Shown here: piece after piece, positions 34,801 through 46,708 of the stretch
Layout of the letters: each line of letters opens with the position of its first letter
Numbering within the stretch: position 1 is the stretch's first letter
Origin: Panicum virgatum
Lineage: Eukaryota; Streptophyta; Magnoliopsida; Poales; Poaceae
DNA length: 64,000 bases
Direction: 5' to 3'
Assembly: GCF_016808335.1 (NCBI RefSeq)
Contig: NC_053138.1
Coordinates: 16,109,904 to 16,173,903 of the forward strand
The notes under the pieces: model-generated
The model's database searches: none
Told to the model about the DNA's origin: nothing
The model's input: only the letters and a program-made list of their open reading frames with translations
Position numbers and translations under genes: made by a program

Positions 34801-36090
34801 AGCATACAAGGACTTGTTACAATTTGATGGAGCAAACCCTCCACCACCATTCTTCTGCTTGGTATCAACGTAACCTAATGAAATCAGGGAGCAGAAACTA
34901 AATAAGTTATGCAAGATGATATATGAAATTGCCGTGCCTGCAGGGGAAGAACAAACCTGCCAAGTCAAGAAAATTTATCTTTGATACAGCACATTCTCTG
35001 CCTGACCGATCAAATCTAGAAATATAAATAACAAAGCCTTTGTGCCCTTTGGTTTGCATCTGGTTTGAAGGTTTCGTGGTGAGCTTGTAACTGCCGCCAC
35101 AACAAAGATCTGAAAACTCCTCAATTGACTTGATATCAACCTGAATTAAGTGATTAATTTTAGTTTACTTTGCATGAAAAACACTAAGGAAGCTGGGTAG
35201 TTGAGGTAGTAACAAGTCGGAAACATGAAGGTAATAAGATCAAAACTGTATGTTGTATGCAACTAAGGTACCTTGGAGAGGCCCTTGAGGTGAATCCTTC
35301 CATCAGCATCCTCCAGCACCTGGACCTCGCTGTCCTTTGGCTCCAAGAGATCAAAGACATGACTATCCTGAAGCACCTGGTAAGAGGAAACGCTGACCTC
35401 TGCCCCGGTGGGTTTGGCTCTGTGTAGGATTTGCTCCATAGCCATGGTGAGCAAGCCAGGATGATCTTGGGAACCCTGCATTGATATTTCAATCCTGAGT
35501 AAACTATTGAAGAAAAGCAACGCAACGAAATTTTGCAATTTATGTGAAGGTGAAGGTGGACAACTGATCTAAAATTTAATAGAAACATACCATGATGAGT
35601 TCTGTTTTGGCAGAGGCACCGCAAGTGATTACGCATGCGTTGCTGTGGGCTTCGCCACGAAAGATGTCATCCAGGAGGTGTTTGACCTCGTCGTTGAAGA
35701 TGCGAGTGGAGGAATCATTCTTGAGATAGCAGTAATCGACCTTGTACTCGTGATCCTTTCGCGTGGTCAGAGCCCTGAAAACCCAACCCAGTTCCAATAG
35801 ATGGGGGCGGAACAGATTTAATTAGCAAAGGGGATGGCATGGTAAAAATGGAAGCAAGGCTCGTACCCAGCGGCAGCAGGAGTGGCCTCCTTGTTGATGG
35901 GGATGAAGGAGACAGACGTGGAGGAGGAATCGGTCGTATCGGAACCGCGGACGGCGACCTGGAAGGAGCCTCCGGAGCCTCCGCCGGGGCAAATCCTGGC
36001 CACGACTCTGACGGGGCCGGCCCCACTCCTGGCAGACCGAGTGGCCGCACTGGGGTTAGCGGCGACGGCGGCGGCGACCGCGTCTTCCAT
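31823..36090 (-). CDS. Kinesin-10-like protein (KIN-10C type), 18 exons, 717 aa
   Basis: Exons, minus strand: 36090-35867, 35774-35591, 35475-35272, 35140-34957, 34874-34675, 34209-33953, 33868-33770, 33687-33651, 33534-33490, 33400-33350, 33266-33174, 33076-33001, 32913-32657, 32572-32526, 32434-32413, 32279-32211, 32109-32068 and 31885-31823. All phases join and give 717 codons plus stop. Residues from about 24 to 332 form a kinesin motor-like domain (VRVVARICPG; switch II LDLAG near 262-266; NSNQSFIPYRQYKVTRILQDSL). The P-loop at about 126-132 is degenerate (CGASAKT instead of GxxGSGKT), as I recall for plant KIN-10C. The C-terminus carries helix-hairpin-helix repeats (LKGIGEKRANYILELRE; IIGMNKKEITKMM), as in Kid/KIF22 chromokinesins. 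A role in chromosome or microtubule association is likely, but motor activity is doubtful. Confidence 0.92.
32351..32389 (+). repeat. G-rich tract (quadruplex-type) in a kinesin intron
   Basis: Several runs of five or six G separated by single T or C lie in the intron between the exons at 32434-32413 and 32279-32211. The transcribed RNA would be C-rich. Confidence 0.8.
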
Positions 36091-36354
36091 CGTCCCTTGC
36101 CTCGCCGGGACCAGCAGCAGCAGCTCTTCAGGGATGACGGCGACGAGGCGAGGAGCCGCCGAGATGAGGACGAGGAGCGGAGAGTTTTGCGTTGGGCTTG
36201 GCTTATTAGCCGTTACTTGCCTTTTGAATGGCGCCGCTGAGATCGATCGATCGAACGGAAAGGAGGAGCGGGCGAGCGCGTCGCGTCGCGTTCGCACAGG
36301 CACAGGGTGCGGCGCCAAACTGAACCGTGCAGAGGAAGGAGGAGCGGCGGCGGC

Positions 36355-36512
36355 TAGGGGTGGTAACGGGCCATGGCCCTAGTGGCCTCTTCACAGCCCA
36401 ATAAGGTCCTTAAAATTTTTAGTTCAAAAATACATATGTTTAGAGTCCGGCCCTTTTAGGACCCGATCCTTAGATTTTCTAGTTCAAAATGTTGGGCCCT
36501 TTACCACCCCTA
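36355..36512. mobile_element. hAT-type MITE, TSD GCGGCGGC
   Basis: A 158-bp element with inverted ends TAGGGGTGGTAACGGGCC / GGGCCCTTTACCACCCCTA is flanked by GCGGCGGC (36347-36354, 36513-36520). It lies upstream of the kinesin start. Confidence 0.92.
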
Positions 36513-37089
36513 GCGGCGGCTGCTTGGGCTTTGCTCACTTGTTGGCAGGGCTCCGGTTCTTCCAAAAATAGCTCCGGTTCTAGTTTTTTTGGTGGATCAG
36601 CTTTTCTGGTGGAGCTGGAGCCGTTTTGGAAAACGTTTGGCAAAACAGCTTCACTTGTTGAATTGGATCGTAAAATGTCTAAATTACCATTTTCTATATT
36701 TTTCTTTTTCTTTTTCTTTTCTTTTTTCTTTTCTTTTTTCTCCTCTCCATTTCTTTTTCTTTTTCCCCCTCATCTCCTCTTATCCATTCGTCCACCATCC
36801 CCAGACCCCCACGCTTTCCTGGCCGTTTCCTCCTCCATCGTCCTCCTCGCGCCGCTTCATCCCGAGCTCCGCACGCGCCGCCGCCACTGGCCTTTGCCCG
36901 CACCTCCTTCTCCTCCGCGGCAGCTCGGCCCTCCTCCCACTGGCTCTCCTCCCACGCACCCGCATCTCCGGCGGCCGCCTCGCGCACCCACGGCTCTGCA
37001 TCTCCGGCGGCCGCCTCGCGCACCCGCGGCTCTGCATCTCCGGCGGCCGAGCGCACCCGCGACCCCGCATCTCCGGCGGCCGCCATGCG

Positions 37090-37580
37090 TGTTGGTGATA
37101 TGCCCAAGAGCCCATCATCACAATACGGTTTAAAGGCCCAAAAGGATATTGATCCAAGAGGGATTAGGGTTACTAATGGGCCTATGAGATAGAAGCCCAT
37201 TAGTACGCCCTATATATACGAGGGAGGGGCTAGGGGGCGATACCCTGTGAGCCGCGCCACCTCCTAGCCTCCGCCCCTCCTTCTCTCTCTCGGCCGCCGC
37301 CCTTGCCGTGCGTGCGGTGCTAGCACACCGACGCCCGGCGTTTCATCCCCGTACGTGTGGACTCCGTGGAGGCGCTGCGGCGACTGCTGCGCTGATCGGC
37401 TGCTGGGATCAAGTACGAGGAGCTCGGTTCGTGGGACGTGATCGACTACTTCCTCTACATCGACGCGCGACTTCTTCCGCTGCGCTGCGCGTCTAGTGGT
37501 AACGATCTATGATCTTCTACTCGCAAGTATCTTGGGTATATGCGGTAGTGATGCTAGCGTAGCCTACCTGTTTCCCAACA
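37090..37580 (+). repeat. Left LTR of copia element
   Basis: The LTR starts TGTTGGTGATATGCC and ends TTCCCAACA. It has a CTATATATACGAG TATA region near 37210. Confidence 0.92.
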
Positions 37581-38981
37581 GTGGTACCAGAGCCATCTTG
37601 CGTAGTTTTTTGTCTGGATCTTTTGCATATATGTGATATGTTGTTGTAGTAGATTGGATCTATTACTTTTGCACGGTTTGATTAGATCAATTGGTCATAA
37701 GGGGTTAAAACTGGAGCGAGTTGAATGCGCGGCATGTGACAAAAGATTAGTTTGTATTCTTTCTCTGTTATGCATACGACATGTCCCTACCGGCTGGAAT
37801 CACCATCGGGACTAACTGTGTGCATAGTCAGCAGATTGAACCAACAGATCGAGGTCATGTGTAGATGCAGTCTTCTCAAGTGCAAAGTTTGCACGGTCAA
37901 TGTGATTGACCTAGTGAAAATTGAGGCATTATGAATGGCTCGGATTTGAGGTGATGCGATCACTCTGATGAGATTTTCATAGGGATTCCATAGATGCGAT
38001 CTGTGTAATTCCATAGGGACCGCCGTTGCTTTCTCGCTGTAGCGGCTTCCCAAGCGCTACTTTGGTAGAACACGTCATACGCCTAACTTGTTTTTGCAGG
38101 GTGTGATGTGAATGGTATGGCCTCAATGTCATGTGATGATGTATGTGATGATTTTTGCGGTCTGCGTGTCGCAAGTTAACACAACCGGATTGAGGTTGCA
38201 CCATTATTGTATAACGACCTGCGTGTCGACTTGTGATGTTTGAATCCTCATGTAATTATTTCACTAGCTATTAGATGTAGTAGCTTAGTATCTTTTCATG
38301 GAGGCTTCAATCATGATGGCGATGATGATCACCACAAGACAAGACGGATGGCAATGGAGGTCACCTTGGAGCCATGGCGACGGAGCTCATTGTGATGCAA
38401 GAGGCTATACTATTCACAATATAATATGATTATATGCTTGTGATGTTTATTTTCCTGTCATACTATTCTTTCATGCTTTTACATATGGTGGATACTTTAA
38501 TCATGATAGAATAGCTTCCCTCAGAAAAGGTTGAGTTTTTTATGCCTTTTACCAATAGCTGCACCTATAAATTTTAATCGTTGTGTGGTAGGTTTACCAA
38601 AGTAGAGCACCCTCAGCTATCACTTTTGTATAGGGTGGATGTCGGACATTCACAAGCATAGTATTGGTTTACTCAGCAAAGCTATCAAAACAGTTTTGGG
38701 CTTTAAGGCATAGGGTTGGGACCGGGGCATTGGATGCCACCCAACAAACAAGAGTCGCATAGAGATGTGATTAGTAATTTATTGCTTACCTATATCACTA
38801 CTTTTCTAGCCGTGATGCTAAAGCTCACTAGGATTTTAGTGATTATGGATCTTGAACCACTATATATCATTAGAGGGAAGATGACTTTGATATAGTAGGT
38901 TGTCTTTTGTTAAATCAGTTAATAAAAGTCTTTTACATAAACTTAGTGCTGAAATCTTGCTTTACTTTAATGTTATAGATC

Positions 38982-41900
38982 ATGTCTGCCAGTAACAATT
39001 CCATTTTCAATTTGCGTTCTGTTCTTGAGAAATAAAAGTTGAATGGAACAAACTTTATTGATTGGTACCGCAACCTGAGAATTGTTCTCAGGCAAGAGAA
39101 AAAGGAGTATGTTCTTGAGCAGCCATATCCTGATGATCTCCCTGACAATGCAACTGCTGCTGATCGTAGAGCTTATGAGAAGCACTGCAATGACTCACTT
39201 GATGCCAGCTGTCTGATGCTCGCCACCATGTCCCCTGATCTGCAGAAGCAGTATGAGCATGCGGATGCTCATACCATGATCGAGGGGCTGCGTGGGATGT
39301 TTCAGAATCAAGCCAGGACTGAGAGGTTCAATATCTCAAAGTCCTTGTTTGCGTGCAAGCTGGCAGAAGGTAGCCCGGTCAGTTCTCATGTGATCAAAAT
39401 GATTGGTTACATTGAGACTTTGGACAGACTTGGTTCTGAACTTCACCAAGACTTGGCTACTGATGTTATTCTCCAGTCGCTCCCGGCGAGCTATGAGCCT
39501 TTTATCATGAACTTTCAGATGAATGGCTTGGATAAAACATTGAGTGAGTTGCATGGGATGCTAAAGACAGCAGAGGAGAGCATTAAGAAGAATCCTAATC
39601 ATGTGATGATGATTCAGAAGGGGAATAAAAAGAGGAAGCGTTGGACGCCTCCTAATCCCAAAGGTAAAGGCAAGGAAAAGAGTTCCGGTGGTGAGTCCTC
39701 GGGCTCTAAGCTAAAGCCAGCACCTAAGGCCAAATCTGGCCCTACTTCTGAGGATGAATGCTTCCACTGTCATGAAAAGGGACATTGGTATAGGAACTGC
39801 AAGAAGTACTTGAAAGAAAAGAAGAAGAAGAAGGGAAGTGAGACTTCCACTTCAGGTATAAATGTTATAGAAATAAATATTGCATTATCTTCTAGTGAAT
39901 CATGGGTATTTGATACTGGATCGATGATTCACACTTGCAAATCATTGCAGGGTCTAAGTGAGACTAGAAGATTTGCAAGAGGCGAGTTGGACGTTCGTGT
40001 TGGCAACGGTGCAAAGGTTGCGGTGTTGGCAGTCGGCACCTACCACTTGTCTCTACCCTCCGGATTAGTTTTGGAATTAAATAATTGTTATTGCATTCCT
40101 GCTTTGAGCAAGAACATTATTTCTTCTTCATGTTTGGAAGAAGTTGGTGATTTTAAGATTGTAATAGAGAACAAACGTTGTTCTATTTTTTGCAATGGTA
40201 TTTTTTATACTCATTGTCCATTGGTGAATGGATTATATGTTCTTGATCTTGAGGATAAATCTGTCTGTAACATTAATACTAAGAGGCTTAGACCAAATGA
40301 TTTGAATCCCACTTTTATTTGGCATTGTCGCTTAGGTCATATAAATGAGAAGCGCATTGAACAACTCCATAAAGATGGATTGTTAAGCTCATTTGATTTT
40401 GAATCATTTGACACATGTGAGTCTTGTTTGCTTGGAAAGATGACCAAAGCGCCTTTCGCTGGTCATAGTGAAAGGGCGAGTGACTTGTTGGGACTTGTAC
40501 ATACCGATGTATGTGGACCAATGAGCTCAATAGCCAGAGGTGGTTTTCAGTACTTCATTACTTTCACTGATGACTTTAGTAGATATGGCTATATCTACTT
40601 AATGAGGCACAAGTCTGAATCGTTTGAAAACTTCAAAGAATTTCAGAATGAAGTACAAAATCAATTAGGCAAGACAATTAAATTTCTGCGATCTGATCGT
40701 GGAGGAGAATATTTGAGCCTTGAATTTGGTGATCATTTGAAGCAATGTGGAATTATTCCGCAGCTAACTCCGCCCGGAACGCCTCAATGGAATGGGGTAT
40801 CCGAACGGAGGAACCGAACCTTGTTGGACATGGTTAGGTCCATGATGAGCCAAGCTGATCTTCCATTGTCATTTTGGGGTTATGCTCTTGAAACTGCTGC
40901 ATTCACACTGAATAGGGTTCCAAGTAAGTCTGTTGAGAAGACACCATATGAGATATGGATTGGGAAGCGTCCCGGATTATCTTTTCTCAAAGTTTGGGGA
41001 TGTGAGGCTTATGTCAAACGTTTGATGTCAGATAAGCTCACTCCAAAGTCAGACAAATGCTTCTTTGTGGGGTATCCTAGGGAAACCAAAGGATATTATT
41101 TTTACAATAAGTCGGAAGGCAAAGTGTTTGTCGCTCGTAATGGTGTTTTCTTAGAAAAGGAGTTTCTCTCAAAAGGATTTAGTGGGAGCAAGGTGCAACT
41201 TGAAGAAATTCAGGAAACACACGAAACTGTTTCAGCAACCACTGAACATCCACGGGATGTGCAAGATGTTGCACAACCCGTAGTTGAGGCACCAGCCCCA
41301 CGAAGGTCTATAAGGGTACGTCGCGCTACTGACAAGCTCAACCTCCTTATTACGGAGGAGCGCCACATATTATTGATGGAAAATGATGAGCCCTTGACCT
41401 ACAAAGAAGCAATGATGGGACCCGACTCCGACAAATGGCTTGAAGCTATGGAATCCGAGTTAAAATCCATGCATGATAATCAAGTTTGGAACTTGGTCGA
41501 TCAAATTGACAGTGTGAGACCTGTCGACTGTAAGTGGATTTTAAAGAAAAAATTAGACATGGATGGAAATGTTCACATCTATAAGGCACGATTGGTGGCG
41601 AAAGGTTTCCGACAAATTCAAGGTGTTGACTATGAGGAAACCTTTTCGCCCGTCGCAATGCTAAAGTCTTTTCGGATTCTCCTAGCAATTGCCGCATATT
41701 ATGACTATGAGATATGGCAAATGGATGTCAAAACCGCTTTCCTTAATGGACATCTAAGTGAGGATGTGTATATGACACAGCCTGAAGGTTTTGTCGATCC
41801 TAAAAATGCTGGGAAAATATGTAAGCTTCAGAGGTCCATCTATGGATTGAAGCAAGCATCTCGGAGTTGGAATATTCGTTTTGATGAAGTAGTTAAAGGG

Positions 41901-42961
41901 TTTGGCTTCATCAAGAATGAAGATGAGCCTTGTGTTTAAAAAAGGCTAGTGGGAGCGCACTTGTGTTTCTGGTCCTATATGTGGATGACATATTACTGAT
42001 CGGAAATGATATTCCAATGCTTGAAGCCGTTAAAACCTCATTGAAAAAGAGTTTTTCGATGAAGGATTTAGGAGAGGCGGCTTATATTCTGGGTATTAGG
42101 ATCTATAGAGATAGATCAAAAAGGCTACTTGGATTAAGCCAAGACACGTACATTGACAAGATATTGAATCGGTTCAATATGCAAGATTCCAAGAAAGGTT
42201 TCTTGCCAATGTCACATGGCATTACTCTAAGCAAGATTCAGTGTGCTACGACACCTGATGAGCAAAAGAGGATGAGTACGATTCCTTATGCTTCAGCCAT
42301 AGGATCGATCATGTATGCTATGCTTTGCACGCGCCCAGATGTTTCCTTTGCTCTAAGTGTTACGAGCAGGTATCAGTCAGATTTCGGTGAAGCTCACTGG
42401 ACAATTGTAAAGAGTATCCTTAAGTACTTGAGAAGAACTAAAGATATGTTCCTAATATTTGGAGGCGAAGATGAGCCCCTTGTAAAGGGTTACACCGATG
42501 CTAGTTTTCAAACAGACAAATATGACTCCAAATCGCAATCCAGTTTTGTTTTCTGCCTCAATGGTGGGGCAGTGAGCTGGAAGAGTTCCAAGCAAGATAC
42601 GGTTGCTGATTCGACGACAGAGGCCGAGTATATTGCAGCTTCCGAAGCTGTAAAAGAAGCTGTTTGTATCAGAAAGTTTGTTTCTGACTTGGGTGTTATT
42701 CCTAGTGCGTCCAGTCCAGTGGACCTCTATTGTGATAATAGTGGTGCCATTGCACTAGCAAATGAGCCTAGAACAACTAAGAAGTCCAGACATATACTGC
42801 GGAAGTATCACCTCATCCGTAACTTTGTTGAGAGAGGTGATGTGAAGGTTTGCAAGGTGCACACGGATTCAAACGTTGCTGATCCGTTGACGAAGCCTCT
42901 CCCACAACCAAAGCATGAGGCGCACATGAGATCTATGGGTATTAGATACTTACATCAGTGA
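38982..42961 (+). pseudogene. Copia gag-pol polyprotein, two lesions
   Basis: The polyprotein frame starts at the ATG at 38982 but meets an in-frame TAA at 39033-39035. It is open again from 39039 to 41939, and is then shifted by a single-base lesion near 41937, continuing in another frame to 42961. Domains in order are Gag, a CCHC zinc knuckle (near 39757-39800), aspartic protease (near 39905), integrase with HHCC-type zinc region and catalytic core (about 40320-40960), reverse transcriptase (about 41440-42110, with the YVDD motif after the frame break) and RNase H (about 42480-42960). The order protease-integrase-RT-RNase H is diagnostic of Ty1/copia. The element is no longer autonomous as it stands. 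Confidence 0.92.
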
Positions 42962-43913
42962 TTCTAGTGTGCGTGGGAGATTTTTGTGTCATGAGTATGT
43001 TTATGTAATGATAAATAATTGTTATTTGTTCCATGGATGATTATTTTTACATTAATTATCAAGTATGTGACTTGTTCGTGAAACTCTTTGTTGACAATGA
43101 TATGATTCTAAATTATCCCTAGTTTATGTCGTTGTGTGGGACAACAACGACGTTGAGACTAGCACATGCATTAATTGATGATCATGTTTCACGGATCATG
43201 GATATGGAGATATCGGATTAATGATGTGGACACATGTTGGTGAACATGGTGTTGGATTGACCCACTCCAAGACAATGTTGGGATTGTTATTTTGTATGTG
43301 CCATCAGTTGTTCTTGAGTGTTATACCTACTGGATCCTTAGACCTGAGATCGCCATTGTTTCTCACTGTGTGTAGTGGTGCATCTTGGGGCTACTAAATG
43401 CTACTCCGTGACTGGGTAGTTACAAAAGTAGCTTACAGGTGTGTCATGGAACATGGAATGGGATGTGAGTGGATCAAGATGGAATTTGCCCCTCCTAGAT
43501 AACGGGAGAGATATCTCTGGGCCCCTCGAGATAGTTGGATTTGAAAGTGCATGGCCATGCCAAAGTGATTAAAGAGTTAATCATGATGACTAAAGGTTAG
43601 TTATGAATAGAATCCACTATTAGATCGAGAGAATGGTCGAGCTATCACAAAGGTGGCACGCATCTCGCTTTGAGCTTGACTGGTATCGTGTGGCAAAGGG
43701 ATCGGTGTATGAGTATATATAAGGTTCGGCCGATATGATCTTTATGTGTATTTGTGAGTCACTATGCCCTGCTAGGTGCCGCTATTGACTTGTGATTCGG
43801 AAATGATTTCTGATCACGACCACCTACACATGAACCTAACGGGTCACACACTTAAGGGGTTTGGAATGTTGGAAAGCTTGCATGTATGATTGTCTCTAGT
43901 GCAAGTGAGAGAT

Positions 43914-44405
43914 TGTTGGTGATATGCCCAAGAGCCCATCATCACAATACGGTTTAAAGGCCCAAAAGGATATTGATCCAAGAGGGATTAGGGTTACTAA
44001 TGGGCCTATGAGATAGAAGCCCATTAGTACGCCCTATATATACGAGGGAGGGGCTAGGGGGGCGATACCCTGTGAGCCGCGCCACCTCCTAGCCGCCGCC
44101 CCTCCCTCACTCTCTCGGCCGCCGCCCTTGCCGTGCGTGCGGTGCTAGCACACCGACGCCCGGCGTTTCATCCCCGTACGTGTGGACTCCGTGAAGGCGC
44201 TGCTGCGACTGCTGCGCTGATCGGCTACTGGGATCAAGTACGAGGAGCTCGGTTCGTGGGACGTGATCGACTACTTCCTCTACATCGACGCGCGACTTCT
44301 TCCGCTGCGCTGCGCGTCTAGTGGTAACGATCTATGATCTTCTACTCGCAAGTATCTTGGGTATATGCGGTAGTGATGCTAGCGTAGCCTACCCATTTTC
44401 CAACA
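43914..44405 (+). repeat. Right LTR of copia element
   Basis: It is colinear with the left LTR, with scattered substitutions and a G-run difference. Confidence 0.92.
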
Positions 44406-45123
44406 CCACGACCCCGTATCTCTGGCGGCCGCCTCTCGCACCCGCGGCCCCGCATCTCCGGCGGGCGCGAGCTCCCGCCGCCATCATCCCTCCCCGGCGC
44501 AACGTGCATGGTGCGAGGAGGTGCTGCGGCGTAGGGGCAAAGGGGCAGCGGCATGAAAAGGCTCCATGGAGCCGGACGAAGCCACGTTTTTGGGCTTCTC
44601 TTCCCCTGTGTAAGCCGTGAGAGGCTCCAGCAGGGGTTGCAGGCGTGAAGCTGCGGCCAAAACCACCATTTGGCAGGGCTCCAGCCGGAGCCGCTCGTGG
44701 AGCCCTGACAAACAGGGCCTAAGACTAGCCACATCGGTGCCGATGCTGAATTTAGCTGGGCCCACACCACCTCAGCTGATGTTGGGAAATTCAGAACGTA
44801 CGCATCGTCGACATCAGTGCTGAGTAAAAGAAGTGGAGCCGACTTGTCAAACCTCCATCGCCCCGCCGCTGTACCTTCGCAAAAATTTTGTGTTTTTATG
44901 TTTTTGCGTTTACATGGTGGGAATGCCTTAGTTTATTTATCCAGCCTCGATGCATCAACATGCGCCGGTGCTTTCTATTTTGGATTGTAGCATCACAGTA
45001 GTTGCCTCGATGCCTGAATCTTCTCTCTCATGGTTCAAGCATCGATGCAACTCACCGCTGTGGCTAGTCTAAAGGCAGGCCCATCTCGGCTCAATACCAC
45101 CTCCACGCGGTTCTCCTCCACTT

Positions 45124-45355
45124 AGACCCTGTTTAGTTCTAAAAAAAACTATTGTAATATCTGTCACATCGAATCTTCGTACATATACATAGAGCATTAA
45201 ATATAATTAAAAAATAACTAATTACATAGTCTAACTGATTATTACGAGATGAATCTTTTAAACCTAATTAATTCATGATTGGAGATTATTTGTCGAGTAA
45301 CAGTGAAATGTGTTACAGTACCAAAATCTAAACTTTTTTACCAACTAAACACACC
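45124..45355. mobile_element. MITE (TTTAGTT family)
   Basis: It runs from ACCCTGTTTAGTTC to CCAACTAAACACACC, with GAGATGAATCTTTTAAACC in the body. Confidence 0.7.
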
Positions 45356-45444
45356 AAGTTGTGATTAGACAAAGCCTGGATAGAAACTAACTAAAAAAGC
45401 TAGGCTTGCGTGAGCCAGGCTTACATGGGTTAGCTAAGGTTCCA

Positions 45445-46077
45445 TTAGAAAGAGGCGGGCCCCTCTGTCGGCAGGGCGAGGCGCTCCGGCACGGAGTCGA
45501 ACTCCGGCTGCAGCGACGGCTTGGCCCTCCAGGATGCCTTGTCGGAGGCGGGCCCCTCGGTCGGCAGGGCGAGGCGCTCGTTGGCTTCGGTGGTGGCGAT
45601 CATCCAGTCCCTGCGCCACTCCTCCCACTTTCCGCCAGCAAGGCCGGGAATGTAAGGAGTCGCCAGGTCACTCCTCACCTGGAAGTAGTACCCCCCCCCC
45701 ACCTCGTCCTTGCTCCTTCCGGACCTCACCAGAATGAAGAAATAGCGGAAGAGGATGACGCAGGGCCGAACTCCCACGAACATCTCGCATAAATGCACGA
45801 AGATGGACGTCAGGAGGAGGGAGTGCGGCGTCAGATGCTGAAGTTGGAGGCCGAAGTCTTCCAGCAGCAGCAGCAGGAACGAAGAAATCGGCAGTCCCAC
45901 GCCGGTGGAGATGTGCGAGATAAATAGCACAAACTCCCCGGCGCGGAGGTTGCCAAGGGGAACCGAGCCTGCTCGCACCCCCCAGCCGGTCTCCTGAGCA
46001 CTCCATCCCAGCAGACGGCGCACTGTGTTCAACTCTCCCTCGGTCTGGTAGCGGCGGGGATGAACAAGGGACGCCAT
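45445..46077 (-). pseudogene. Transposase_28-like antisense gene, partial copy A
   Basis: The frame opens at an ATG at 46077 (MASLVHPRRYQTEG) and encodes a PF04195-like 'putative gypsy-type transposon' domain, including FLLLLLEDFGLQLQHLTPHS and FVHLCEMFVGVRPC. A poly-G run (10 on the coding strand) keeps the frame open here, unlike copy B. The copy stops at a junction near 45452, where a 35-bp segment is repeated 93 bp away (45452-45487 and 45545-45580). It is antisense to the adjacent LTR. Confidence 0.7.
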
Positions 46078-46708
46078 CTCTCGGTGGAGTAAGAAGCAAC
46101 CTGTGCGGGGGAGAAAGGGGCGAGGAAAGCTCGAAAGCAAAGGGGCGCAAAGGTTGGAAGGAAGAAGGCGAATGCGGGAAAGTAACCGCGGAATGCGGAT
46201 TCATCCCAATATAAGCCCGAATCAACCGGCGCACCCCGGAACCGTCGCCGGAACCCAAGCGACGCCCGCGCCTGGAGTTAACTGCCCAGTCCATGACGTG
46301 GGGGCCCAGGCCCACCTGGTGGGGTGAGCGGGTAACCAACAAGGGTGCGAAAAGACGGCATCTGAACCGTCGCCCACGCGCGCGCGGAGCGAGGCGGAAG
46401 CCGAGCTGACGTGCGCGTATTAAGTGCTGGCGTGGCCGAGCTTTTCGGGAACTGCGCCGGTGGTAAATGATCCGTTTACTCTGGCCGCAAGAATGCCGAG
46501 CGTCGCGCGCATGACTAGGTGTACCACTGTGCGTGGGGGCCACGAGTCAATAAACCGTTGCGATGTGATGAGGCAGCGAACAATCCGATGGATGGTCAAA
46601 GCCGGTCAAGACCTCTGCAGAAAGAAACTTCAAGCTATGCAGAGCCAAATCGCAGTAGTGGCCCCACCTGCGGGTTCGTACCTCCCCCAAGGTGGGCCCG
46701 GGGGCCAC

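Larger units (their letters stand above)
37090..44405 (+). mobile_element. Ty1/copia LTR retrotransposon
   Basis: LTRs are 37090-37580 and 43914-44405, TG..CA, about 2% different by eye. The primer binding site TGGTACCAGAGCC follows the left LTR, complementary to initiator tRNA-Met as in most plant copia elements. A purine tract (AAGTGAGAGA) precedes the right LTR. Flanking 5-mers differ (ATGCG, CCACG), so the original target duplication is not preserved or the ends recombined. About 950 bp of non-coding DNA lies between the pol stop and the right LTR. Confidence 0.93.
36540..44714. mobile_element. TIR element disrupted by a copia retrotransposon
   Basis: The left end TGTTGGCAGGGCTCC (36540-36554) matches, inverted, GGAGCCCTGACAAACA at 44699-44714. 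The interior is a pyrimidine-rich tract (36692-36775) and 36-bp GC-rich repeats (CGCACCCGCGGCTCTGCATC unit, about 36950-37089, resuming at 44406). The copia element interrupts these repeats. The whole looks like a non-autonomous DNA transposon of the GGCAGGGCTCC type. Confidence 0.5.

Noticed and set aside
36489..37133. ORF of 214 aa over 36-bp repeats
   Set aside because: Translation of a pyrimidine tract and GC-rich repeats inside a TIR element; it ends in the copia LTR.
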